The notes beneath the pieces were generated by a model. That model worked only from the letters and a program-made list of their open reading frames with translations, had not been told where the DNA came from and did not search any database. From Chloroflexota bacterium (GTDB lineage: Bacteria; Chloroflexota; Anaerolineae; Anaerolineales; UBA4823), in NCBI GenBank assembly GCA_012516075.1, contig JAAYXE010000099.1:1-64000 (forward strand): 64,000 nt of DNA. The letters are read 5' to 3'. This document shows positions 7,940-16,156 of this stretch, in pieces. The position numbers and the translations under genes were made by a program. Numbering within the stretch: the stretch's first letter is position 1; every line of letters starts with the position of its first letter.

Positions 7940-10348
7940 ATGGTTGAAATTCGCTGTCCCATGTGCGGAAAACCCAATCCGGTCGAACTGGAAATCTGCC
8001 AGTTCTGCCAGGCAAGGTTGAAACCGGTGCTTTCGCAGCCGGTAGATGACCCGGCAGATAAGGCAGATATTCCAGACTGGCTCAGATCCCTGAACCCGGG
8101 AAATCCAGATTCCAGCGCTTCACAGCCGGATGACAACCAGGGACTGAGGAAACAGGACGACTGGCTGCAGGGGCTGCGCGATGCAGACACCGGAACAGAC
8201 GATGTTGAAGACGGTGACGATGCGGCTGGCGAAGTAGACTGGTTCGAAGCAGACGGCTCAGATGACGGCACTCTTCTTCCAGATTGGCTGAGCGGGAATG
8301 GGAAAGCAGCCGAACAGCCGGATCAGGCGGAACCTTATGCGGATCATGATCAGCCCGAACCGGAGGTAGAACAGGAATGGCTGCGGCGTATACGCGCCCT
8401 GAAGAACGAAGATGAAGGGGCTTCCGATGCCGGTGACGATGAAATTGCTCCACCATCCGACACACACGCAGAAGGTTATTCTGTCCCCTGGGAGAAGGGG
8501 GCGGCTGCGCCTTTCCTGGATGAAGATAAGCCGTTTATTCCGCAGGATGCAGAGGCAGCCTTTTCTGACCTTCACCAGGAACCGGACACCAGTACCGACT
8601 ATGCCGGATCCCCTGAGAAGCCCTGGCAGGATGAAGGAGACCTCTGGAAAGATACAGGGCGGGTATCACCGTTTGTTGACGAAGACATAAACACGGAAGC
8701 CGGTGAGCTGGAACTCAATCATGAGGATGAGCGCCAGCCGGATGACAGGGCTGGTGGCACGGAAGCGCCCTTTATACTGGACGACCTGCCGGACTGGCTG
8801 GATGAGCTGGTGCCGGATCATGAAGCCGGGCCTTTTACTGCACAGGGAGGCACGCAGAATGCGGAGCAGGCCGGCGAACCCGAAAGCCCGCAGTGGTCTC
8901 TACCTTTCGAAGAAGCTGAGCTGGCACATGACGGTGATGTTGTCAGAGAAGACGAAGAAGCGCTGAAGAAAGTGCTTCCATTTACCCCGGACACGGACGA
9001 GAATCTGGACAGCGTGCTGTTTACTGAAGAGCTGCCCGACTGGCTGGCCAATGTAAGCCCTGCTGCGGGCCTCACTGAAAATCAGAATGAACGCCCGGGT
9101 GAGGCTGAAGCATTCCCGAAGGTGCCTGCTTTTATCAATGAAGAAGATGATGGGCTGGCAAAAGCCGACCTTCCGGATTGGCTGGCCGCCATTCAGCCAT
9201 CGGCTCATCACGAACAGGGCTTCGGGCATGATGAAGCCGGCAGCGATGTTGAGAGTGTGGGCCCGCTGGGAGGTCTGCGCGGCGTTATTCCGGCCGAACC
9301 GGATATCACCCAGGTCCGCAAGCCGGGTACCTATTCCCTCAAGCTGCAGGTGAGCGAAGAGCAGCAGAGGAACGCTGAGCTGTTTGCAGAACTGGTGAAA
9401 AAGGAAGGGGAGCCGCGAGCAGTTCCTCAGCGCCCGGTCCTGTCTTCACAGCATGTGCTGCGCGTGCTGCTTTTTGTTATTCTGATCGTTGTCATTGTCC
9501 TGGCGACCATCCTGGATGTCCCTGCTGCCGGAACGAAGCCCGTGGAAAACAACCCGGATGTCCTTACTGCCTTTCAAGTAATGGCTGGACTGAACCGTAA
9601 CGATCCGGTCCTGGTGGCATTCGATTATGAGCCGGGTTATGCAGCCGAGATGGATGTACTCGCCGAGAACGCTCTGGAACAATTAATGACGCGAGGCGTA
9701 TACCTGACCCTGGTCTCCACCTCTCCGGTAGGGCCGGTCCAGGCGGAACGCGTGCTTGAGCAGGTAAATCGAACACAAAATACCAGTTACCGGCCAGGCG
9801 AAGAGTACGTGAATCTCGGCTATCTGCCTGCCGGGCAGACCGGCCTGCAGGCTTTCAGCCGCCGGCCGCAGCAAATCTTTCCATACATTTTCCTGCAATC
9901 TTCAGCTGGTGGCAGTGCACCCCTTACAGCCGGACGATCGCCCTGGGAGATGCCGCCCCTGCAGGCGGTCGACTCGCTGGATGATTTCGCGCTGGTGATC
10001 GTGCTGACCGAGGATCCTGATAAAGCACGAACCTGGATCGAACAGGTGCAGCCTGCACTGCAGGACACTCCGTTCATGTTAATGACCAGCAACCAGGCAG
10101 AGCCGATGGTGCGCCCGTATTATGAGGCTTCTTCAGGGCAGGTGGATGCCCTGATCAGCGGCATGAACGGTGCAGTATCATTTGAAGTGATGAATCAAAA
10201 GGACGGCACAGCCATATCACGCTGGAACGCCTATGCATACGGCCTGCTGGTGGCCATTCTGCTCATCCTGCTGGGCGGTGCTGTCGATGCCGGGATGGCA
10301 TACCTGGATCGCAGAAAGGCGTCCGCAGAAATGGGGAAGGTGAAATGA
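7940..10348 (+). CDS. Zinc-ribbon protein with acidic PDWL-repeat linker and two membrane helices
   Basis: This 802-residue protein opens with a zinc ribbon of two CxxC knuckles (CPMCGKPNP and CQFCQARL). About 400 residues of acidic, low-complexity sequence follow, carrying five copies of a (I/L)PDWL motif at irregular spacing. A membrane helix (about 508-530) leads to a folded region of ~250 residues on the far side of the membrane, and a second helix (about 770-790) precedes a basic tail. The orientation implies a cytoplasmic acidic arm and an exported C-terminal domain. It overlaps the next gene by ATGA. The function is unknown; the repeats look like short binding motifs for a partner, possibly within this operon. 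Confidence 0.75.
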   Translation: MVEIRCPMCGKPNPVELEICQFCQARLKPVLSQPVDDPADKADIPDWLRSLNPGNPDSSASQPDDNQGLRKQDDWLQGLRDADTGTDDVEDGDDAAGEVDWFEADGSDDGTLLPDWLSGNGKAAEQPDQAEPYADHDQPEPEVEQEWLRRIRALKNEDEGASDAGDDEIAPPSDTHAEGYSVPWEKGAAAPFLDEDKPFIPQDAEAAFSDLHQEPDTSTDYAGSPEKPWQDEGDLWKDTGRVSPFVDEDINTEAGELELNHEDERQPDDRAGGTEAPFILDDLPDWLDELVPDHEAGPFTAQGGTQNAEQAGEPESPQWSLPFEEAELAHDGDVVREDEEALKKVLPFTPDTDENLDSVLFTEELPDWLANVSPAAGLTENQNERPGEAEAFPKVPAFINEEDDGLAKADLPDWLAAIQPSAHHEQGFGHDEAGSDVESVGPLGGLRGVIPAEPDITQVRKPGTYSLKLQVSEEQQRNAELFAELVKKEGEPRAVPQRPVLSSQHVLRVLLFVILIVVIVLATILDVPAAGTKPVENNPDVLTAFQVMAGLNRNDPVLVAFDYEPGYAAEMDVLAENALEQLMTRGVYLTLVSTSPVGPVQAERVLEQVNRTQNTSYRPGEEYVNLGYLPAGQTGLQAFSRRPQQIFPYIFLQSSAGGSAPLTAGRSPWEMPPLQAVDSLDDFALVIVLTEDPDKARTWIEQVQPALQDTPFMLMTSNQAEPMVRPYYEASSGQVDALISGMNGAVSFEVMNQKDGTAISRWNAYAYGLLVAILLILLGGAVDAGMAYLDRRKASAEMGKVK

Positions 10349-11046
10349 ACTTTGCCCAGTTAAGCAGCCTGGATCTGGCAGGAGCGCTGGTGGGTTTTCT
10401 CCTCACGCTCATGCTGTTCAGTTATATCCTTGGGGATAATCCCCTCTTTCGCATTGCAATCCATATTTTCATTGGGGTCGCTGCCGGTTATGCCCTGGTG
10501 CTGGCGGTTTACAATGTGATCTGGCCGCAGCTTATTTTGCCCCTTGTCAGCGGCACCCGGGACCAGCGCCTGCTGTTGATGGTTCCGCTGCTGCTCAGCG
10601 CCCTGCTGATCATGAAGGTTTCTCCAAGACTGGCCAGTTGGGGAAACGCGGCCACAGCTTTTCTGGTGGGGGCCGGTGCGGCTACGGTTATCAGCGGTGC
10701 ACTGCTGGGGACGCTGTTCCCTCAGGCGCTGACCACGATGAGCCTGTTTGATGGCACCCGTTCGGGGCCGGTTGAGAGCGGATTGATTGTGCTACTGGAA
10801 GGGGTCATTATCCTTGCCGGCACACTGACTACCCTGGTTTACTTTCAATTTGAAGCCCGGCCCCAGCCGGATGGGATCACACGCCGGGCGGCATTCGTTG
10901 AAGGGGTAAGCCGTGCCGGCGGGATCTTTATCGCTGCAGCGCTGGGTGCGGTTTTTGCCGGTGTGTTTACAGCAGCGCTTTCGGCCCTGGTTGAGCGCGT
11001 GCAGTTTATCGTATCGTTTTTTGGCCCGATGATATTTCCACAGTAG
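10345..11046 (+). CDS. Polytopic membrane protein of the DUF6754 operon
   Basis: This 233-residue protein has about six or seven predicted helices (for example near 12-30, 36-58, 72-88, 98-125, 145-165, 190-212). It has no recognisable catalytic motif. The charged loop around RPQPDGITRR separates the last helices. ATGA overlap with the zinc-ribbon gene and a 3-nt gap to the GlmL-like gene show tight coupling. I know of no assigned function. Confidence 0.75.
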   Translation: MNFAQLSSLDLAGALVGFLLTLMLFSYILGDNPLFRIAIHIFIGVAAGYALVLAVYNVIWPQLILPLVSGTRDQRLLLMVPLLLSALLIMKVSPRLASWGNAATAFLVGAGAATVISGALLGTLFPQALTTMSLFDGTRSGPVESGLIVLLEGVIILAGTLTTLVYFQFEARPQPDGITRRAAFVEGVSRAGGIFIAAALGAVFAGVFTAALSALVERVQFIVSFFGPMIFPQ

Positions 11047-11049
11047 ACA

Positions 11050-12798
11050 ATGACGACTTCATTGATTGACGCTGATTCAATGCTGGTGATCGATGTTGGC
11101 GCGGTGTCGACCCGGGCCATGCTCTTCGATGTCGTCGATGGACGGTATCGCTTCCTGGCTGTCGGTTCTGCACCATCCACAGACGCGGCCCCCTTTTATG
11201 ATGTGGGCGAGGGAGTCCAGCGGGCCATCGAAAATCTACAGGAAATCACCGGGCGCGTGATTATTGATGAGAATGAACGCTTAATCATCCCCGCTACCCG
11301 GGATGGAAGGGGCGTAGATACCTTTGCTGCCACCATTTCTGCCGGCCCACCACTGAAGGTTGTAGCCGTCGGTCTTCTGGAGGATGTTTCTCTGGAGAGC
11401 ACCCGGCGCCTGGCGAAAACCACGTACACCGGGGTCATCGAAACCATCAGCCTGAACGACCGCCGGAAATCGGATGCACGCATCGACTCCATTCTGCGGC
11501 TGCGCCCGGACTTGATCCTCGTCGCTGGTGGGACGGATGGCGGCGCCTCGCAATCTGTTCTCAAGCTGCTGGAAGCCGTGGGGCTGGCCTGCTATCTGAC
11601 CGCAGATGAGCAGAAACCCGAGGTCATTTATGCCGGCAACCAGGAACTGACTGAAGAGGTGAGGTCCTCTCTAACGGGTTTCGCCAGTCTGCACTTCGCT
11701 CCGAATATTCGCCCCATGCTGGAGATGGAAAACCTGGATGCCGCCCAGACCGTGGTTGCAGAGGCCAGCGCGCGCGTGCGCGCCCGGCAGATTGCCGGCG
11801 TCAGAAATCTGGATGAATGGGCCGGCGGAGGCCTGCTGCCGACGGCATCGGCATTTGGCCGCCTGATACGCTTTTTAAGCAGAGCTTACGATTCTCCTAA
11901 AGGCGTGCTGGGGGTGGATGTAGGCGCTTCAGCTACCACGATTGCGGCCGCTTTCCATGGAGACCTGACTCTGGGTGTCTATCCGGAGTATGGCCTTGGG
12001 AGGGGGCTGCCGGGCTTGCTGGAAGACGCCCGGTTAGAAGAGATTGCCCAGTGGCTGCCGCAGAATGTGCCGCTGGAGGATATTCACGATTACATTTACA
12101 ACAAATCCCTTTTCCCGGGTACTCTGCCGGCCACGAAAGAAGAGTTGGCGATTGAGCAGGCGCTGGCGCGTCAGGTGATGCGCTGTGGGCTGCGGCGTGC
12201 AGCTGGCGGGTTTCCCGCCAGTGTAAGCCGGCGCGGGCTACTGCCACCTATGGCGCCTATTCTGGCCAGCGGCAGCGTCCTGACGCATGCGCCTACCCTG
12301 GGCAGCTGCCTGATGATGATGCTCGATGGTTTACAGCCGGTGGGCGTTACAACCATGGTGCTGGATCAGAATCATCTGGCAGCAGCGCTGGGTGCAGCCG
12401 CGGCGATCAATCCGATTCTGTCCGTTCAGGTGCTGGATTCGAGCACCTTTGTGTATTTAGGTACGGTAATTTCTCCCGTGGGGAATGCCCGGCCGGGAAC
12501 GCCCATCCTGAGGCTGAGAATGGTTCAGTCCAATGGAAATGAAACCACCATTGACATTAAGTACGGCACCCTGGAGGCGATCCCCCTGCCGCTGGGACAA
12601 TCGGCCCGCGTTCACCTGCAGCCCTTCCATCGTTTCGATGTTGGCATGGGAGGCCCGGGCCGCAGCGGCAGCCTGGTGGTTCACGGTGGGGCGCTGGGTG
12701 TGGTGATCGACGCGCGCGGGCGCCCACTCAGAATGCCGAAAGATGTTGGCCGCCGACAGGAGGCCATGCAAAAATGGCTCTGGACGCTGGGAGGCTGA
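11050..12798 (+). CDS. GlmL/MutL-like ASKHA-fold ATPase
   Basis: This 582-residue protein belongs to the glutamate mutase L (GlmL/MutL) family. The N-terminus has the actin/hexokinase-type phosphate-1 motif VIDVGAVSTRAMLFD, repeated later as GVDVGASATTIAA. Other family segments are DLILVAGGTDGG and LEAVGLACYL. Classical GlmL lies beside the B12-dependent glutamate mutase subunits and is thought to be a reactivase-like chaperone. No mutase subunits are present here; instead the gene sits among membrane proteins, so its role is probably different. It follows the preceding gene by 3 nt, with a TAGACAATG junction and no strong ribosome site, suggesting coupling. Confidence 0.8.
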   Translation: MTTSLIDADSMLVIDVGAVSTRAMLFDVVDGRYRFLAVGSAPSTDAAPFYDVGEGVQRAIENLQEITGRVIIDENERLIIPATRDGRGVDTFAATISAGPPLKVVAVGLLEDVSLESTRRLAKTTYTGVIETISLNDRRKSDARIDSILRLRPDLILVAGGTDGGASQSVLKLLEAVGLACYLTADEQKPEVIYAGNQELTEEVRSSLTGFASLHFAPNIRPMLEMENLDAAQTVVAEASARVRARQIAGVRNLDEWAGGGLLPTASAFGRLIRFLSRAYDSPKGVLGVDVGASATTIAAAFHGDLTLGVYPEYGLGRGLPGLLEDARLEEIAQWLPQNVPLEDIHDYIYNKSLFPGTLPATKEELAIEQALARQVMRCGLRRAAGGFPASVSRRGLLPPMAPILASGSVLTHAPTLGSCLMMMLDGLQPVGVTTMVLDQNHLAAALGAAAAINPILSVQVLDSSTFVYLGTVISPVGNARPGTPILRLRMVQSNGNETTIDIKYGTLEAIPLPLGQSARVHLQPFHRFDVGMGGPGRSGSLVVHGGALGVVIDARGRPLRMPKDVGRRQEAMQKWLWTLGG

Positions 12799-12840
12799 GC
12801 AGGTATTGATCTTGCAACCTCACCGTAGTAATAGGAGCTG

Positions 12841-13902
12841 GTGAACTTTATGTTAGCGCCTGTCAGGCATATCTTACCTGTTACAACGATCCGCCGCGAG
12901 CGGCTACTGCCCATTCAGGGGAAAATTTCTGTGCGCAAAGGTCAGAAAGTGAGCGCCACCGACACGGTCGCGGAAGCCTCGCTTTCGCCGGCCCATCTCT
13001 TGCTGGATCTATCGCGCGGGCTGGGCCTGCCGCCGGAGAAAACGGACCAGCATATTCAGTGCAAAGCGGGCGACAGCGTGGACGCCGGGGATATCCTGGC
13101 TGGTCCGGTTGGCCTGGCCCGCAGGGTTGTACGGGCTCCCAAAAAAGCGCGTGTCGTTGTTGCTGGCGGCGGACAGGTGCTCCTTGAAGTGCAGAATAAG
13201 CCTTTTGAACTAAAAGCCGCACTCCCTGGAATGGTGATGGACCTCATACCCGAGCGTGGGGTAGTGATCGAGACGACCGGAGCGCTGATCCAGGGTGTGT
13301 GGGGCAACGGTGGGATTGGTTTTGGGCTGATGCTCGTGCTGGCAAAAACGCCCAACCATGTGCTCACTCGAGACCAGCTTGAAGTGAGTTATCGCGGCTC
13401 CGTGATCCTGGCAGGTCACTGCGCTGAGGAAGATGTGATTAAAATGGCAGGTGAACTGCCGCTGCGCGGCCTGATCCTGGCCAGCATGGCGCCATCTGTC
13501 ATTCCAGTGGCCGAGAAAAGCCCGGTTCCGGTGATGGTACTCGAAGGCTTTGGCCAGCGTCCGATGAACACGGCGGCGTTCAACCTGCTGACCACAAACG
13601 AGCAGCGCGAGGTCGCTATTAATGCAGAACCCTGGGATCCCTATACCGGAACGCGGCCGGAAGTGATCATTCCGCTTCCAGCACCTGGCGACACACAACA
13701 ATCAAAAGATGTTCAGGTCTTAGAACCTGGTAAGCAGGTATATATCCTGCGAGCTCCGCACGCAGGCAAAGTAGGGCGGCTGCTGTCCGCAGGTGGGATG
13801 AAAACTTTCCCAAGCGGTGTTCGTGCGCTCTCAGCACTTGTGCGATTTGACGACGGAACGGAAGCCCTGGTGCCTGCAGCAAACCTGGAAATTATCCAAT
13901 AG
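12841..13902 (+). CDS. Hypothetical protein with barrel-sandwich-like N-terminal region
   Basis: I do not recognise this 353-residue soluble protein with certainty. The N-terminal ~130 residues repeat the 'V..G..V..G..L' pattern typical of barrel-sandwich hybrid folds (VRKGQKVSATDTVAEA, AGDSVDAGDILAGPVG). The middle contains GLILASMAPSVIP-type strands, and the C-terminus resembles a small beta-barrel with VGRLLSAGGMKTFPSGV. The start is either GTG 12841, 3 nt after AGGAG, or ATG 12850, 12 nt after it; neither spacing is ideal. It follows the GlmL-like gene by 42 nt. A role in binding a cofactor or nucleic acid cannot be told from sequence alone. Confidence 0.7.
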   Translation: MNFMLAPVRHILPVTTIRRERLLPIQGKISVRKGQKVSATDTVAEASLSPAHLLLDLSRGLGLPPEKTDQHIQCKAGDSVDAGDILAGPVGLARRVVRAPKKARVVVAGGGQVLLEVQNKPFELKAALPGMVMDLIPERGVVIETTGALIQGVWGNGGIGFGLMLVLAKTPNHVLTRDQLEVSYRGSVILAGHCAEEDVIKMAGELPLRGLILASMAPSVIPVAEKSPVPVMVLEGFGQRPMNTAAFNLLTTNEQREVAINAEPWDPYTGTRPEVIIPLPAPGDTQQSKDVQVLEPGKQVYILRAPHAGKVGRLLSAGGMKTFPSGVRALSALVRFDDGTEALVPAANLEIIQ

Positions 13903-13927
13903 GAAACTCGCTCAAGAGGAGAAGGCT

Positions 13928-14503
13928 ATGTCCGATGAAAACCTGGGCAGGGACGATTTCGAATTCAACGAGGAGGCAGACACGCCTCCCGAAAATAACA
14001 GCAACCGCACCTTCTTAATCGCTGCTGGAATCCTGGGTGCGATTGCTCTGGTGGCGGCCGCATGTATTGCTATTTATGCGCTCTTCATCCTGCCGCAGCG
14101 AAGAGCACTACAGACTGCACAGCTCGCTACGCTCAGCGTACAGAACACCGAAGTCGCCCGCGCCATTACTCAAACCTCTGCCGCCCTTCAGCTGCAGGCA
14201 ACCTCGACGCCAACGGTTACCCCTGAACCGACAGCGACGGCAACTCTCACGCCCACGCCGGTCCTGGCGATTCCGACCAGCACGTCAGAACCCACGCTTG
14301 ATCCGCGTACTGCCACTGTGGCAGCCCTGCTGACGCAGGCAGCCGGCGGAGTGGGCGACGGTACAGCCGCGCCGCCCAGCCCCACACCTACCGCCCTGCC
14401 GAACACCGGTTTTGCCGATGATGTTGGCCTGCCGGCAATGCTGGGAATGGCGGCTTTCCTGGTGGCAATTATCTTTGCTGCCCGCCGCTTACGGACAGCC
14501 TGA
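13928..14503 (+). CDS. Surface protein with N-terminal helix, Thr/Pro linker and LPNTG tail
   Basis: This 191-residue protein has four parts: an acidic cytoplasmic-type N-terminus (1-27), a membrane helix (about 29-52), and a ~70-residue Thr/Pro/Ala-rich linker (TPTVTPEPTATATLTPTP). Last comes the tail LPNTGFADDVGLP, then a helix (about 168-184) and the basic end RRLRTA. The tail has the sortase LPxTG order. The first helix lacks a convincing cleavage site, so the protein may stay membrane-bound at both ends. ATG at 13928 is preceded by AGAGGAGAAGG; a longer upstream reading frame overlaps the previous gene and is rejected. It closes the operon, just before a strong terminator. Confidence 0.8.
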   Translation: MSDENLGRDDFEFNEEADTPPENNSNRTFLIAAGILGAIALVAAACIAIYALFILPQRRALQTAQLATLSVQNTEVARAITQTSAALQLQATSTPTVTPEPTATATLTPTPVLAIPTSTSEPTLDPRTATVAALLTQAAGGVGDGTAAPPSPTPTALPNTGFADDVGLPAMLGMAAFLVAIIFAARRLRTA

Positions 14504-14543
14504 AATAAAAAGCGGAAGGCACTAGCCTTCCGCTTTTTATTTC
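14502..14543. terminator. Bidirectional terminator after the DUF6754 operon
   Basis: A perfect 19-bp inverted repeat (14502-14520 with 14525-14543) has a 4-nt loop, a G/C core and flanking A and T runs. It serves the plus-strand operon and the convergent phosphohexomutase gene. Confidence 0.9.
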
Positions 14544-14575
14544 GCTTGAATTTTTTATCGCAGCAGCTTTTGCTA

Positions 14576-16036
14576 TCAGGTTGCCACCGCGGCGACTTCC
14601 TGACCATACTGGAGCAGTGCCTGTACCATTTCTTTGCTACGGCCTTCAGCATATACGCGCAGCACAGGTTCCGTACCCGAAGGGCGGATAAGCAGCCAGG
14701 AATCATCGGCAAGCAAATATTTCACACCGTCTAATGTGGAAACCTCGTTTACAGATTCGCCTCCGATCTGGCCAGGCGAGTTTTCCTTTAAGAATGAAAC
14801 CATGCGCTCTTTTGACACCGGACGGTTCAGGCGGAGATCCTTACGCTCATAGAACGCGGGGCCGTAATCCTCGAGCAGTTTTTCCGTCATTTCATACAGC
14901 GAAAGGCCAGAATGGGCTACCATTTCTACCAGCAGCAGACCCATCAAAATCCCATCTCCTTCTGGGATGTGTCCACGGAAGGAGATCCCGCCCGATTCTT
15001 CTCCTCCAATGAGGATATCCTCTTTGAGCATGTAATCAGCAATGTGATTAAAGCCTACCGGTGTTTCATATACCGGAAGTGAATATCTTGCCGCCAGGCG
15101 GTCGATCATGCGTGTAGTGGAAACGGTGCGTACGACCGGCCCTTTCCAGCCGCGGGTTTCCACCAGATACTGGAGTGCCAGGGCCATGATTTTATGCGGA
15201 TCGACAAAGTTGCAGCGTTCATCCATTGCCCCAATGCGGTCAGCATCTCCATCGGTGGCGAGGCCGAAGTTCCCCAGATGGGTGCTGATTGCTCCCGCAA
15301 GTGCGCTGAGATATTTGGCAATCGGTTCCGGGTGGACCCCACCGAAACCAGGGTTCATTTCGCCGCGAATTTCCTTCACTTCGCAGCCGGTCCCCTGGAG
15401 GATACCTTTCATGACACCGCGCCCGGAGCCGTACATTGAATCCACAACGACACGAGGCGGATTTTCGGCGATGATGTCGAAATTAATCAGTGTGCGCAGG
15501 TGTTCGTAATAGGCCGGGATGGGATTAAAGCGCTGGATCAACCCCAGGCTGCGCGCCTGGTCATAGTCCATCAGGTTTGGGCCGCGGCCCAGTTGTTCGT
15601 TATCATTTAAATAGACTTCGACACGGCGGCACTGTTCTTTCGAAGCAGAGCCGCCATAAGCAGCTTTCAGCTTGACGCCGTTATAGCGCGGAGCGTTGTG
15701 CGAGGCCGTTATCATGATTCCGCCCACGGCACCGTATTTGCGAATCGCATATGAGATCGCCGGAGTGGGCGCATCTGCCTGTGCCAGAAGCACGGTGTAG
15801 CCATTCGCCGCCAGGACGCGTGCAACATCGACGGCATAGCGGTCAGAGAGAAAACGGGTATCAAAGCCTACGACCATCTTTTTGGGGTCGATCTGTGGTT
15901 CGAGGGGAGCTCCGTTATTCCACTCTCCAGACTTAACGGCATCCGCGATTGATTGGACGACGGAGCGCAGATTATGAAACGTAAACGTGTCTGAAATAAC
16001 GGCTCGCCACCCGTCCGTTCCAAAGTTTACAGGCAT
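14576..16036 (-). CDS. Phosphoglucomutase/phosphomannomutase family protein
   Basis: This 486-residue alpha-D-phosphohexomutase interconverts hexose 1- and 6-phosphates. Its N-terminus is FGTDGWRAVISD. The phosphoserine loop is ITASHNAPRYNG (Ser112). The Mg2+ site is DGDADRIGAMD, the sugar-binding loop GEESGGISFRGH, and the phosphate-binding C-terminal motif RPSGTEPVLRVYAEG. All four family motifs are present, so it should be active. The substrate (glucose, mannose or glucosamine phosphate) is not resolved. ATG at 16036 has CGGAGGAAACCT upstream. It probably feeds sugar nucleotide or glycolytic pools together with the carbohydrate genes further downstream. Confidence 0.92.
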   Translation of the reverse strand: MPVNFGTDGWRAVISDTFTFHNLRSVVQSIADAVKSGEWNNGAPLEPQIDPKKMVVGFDTRFLSDRYAVDVARVLAANGYTVLLAQADAPTPAISYAIRKYGAVGGIMITASHNAPRYNGVKLKAAYGGSASKEQCRRVEVYLNDNEQLGRGPNLMDYDQARSLGLIQRFNPIPAYYEHLRTLINFDIIAENPPRVVVDSMYGSGRGVMKGILQGTGCEVKEIRGEMNPGFGGVHPEPIAKYLSALAGAISTHLGNFGLATDGDADRIGAMDERCNFVDPHKIMALALQYLVETRGWKGPVVRTVSTTRMIDRLAARYSLPVYETPVGFNHIADYMLKEDILIGGEESGGISFRGHIPEGDGILMGLLLVEMVAHSGLSLYEMTEKLLEDYGPAFYERKDLRLNRPVSKERMVSFLKENSPGQIGGESVNEVSTLDGVKYLLADDSWLLIRPSGTEPVLRVYAEGRSKEMVQALLQYGQEVAAVAT

Positions 16037-16113
16037 AGGTTTCCTCCGAGGTAAATAAGGGTAGACGTGATTTTATCATTTATTATTAACCTCATTCTTG
16101 CAAAATCTTTATT

Positions 16114-16150
16114 TATGCCCAAAAACGGGCATATCAGATCATGCTAAAAT
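16114..16150 (+). promoter_or_regulatory. Dyad and extended -10 promoter of the cNMP/PH gene
   Basis: TATGCCC (16114-16120) and GGGCATA (16127-16133) form a perfect 7-bp dyad. It is followed by TGC-TAAAAT, an extended -10 element with the hexamer at 16145-16150. The ATG of the gene begins 6 nt after the hexamer, so the transcript would start at or within a base of the start codon. No ribosome site is visible, which fits a leaderless mRNA. The dyad sits where a repressor or activator could act. Confidence 0.45.
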
Positions 16151-16156
16151 GAGACT

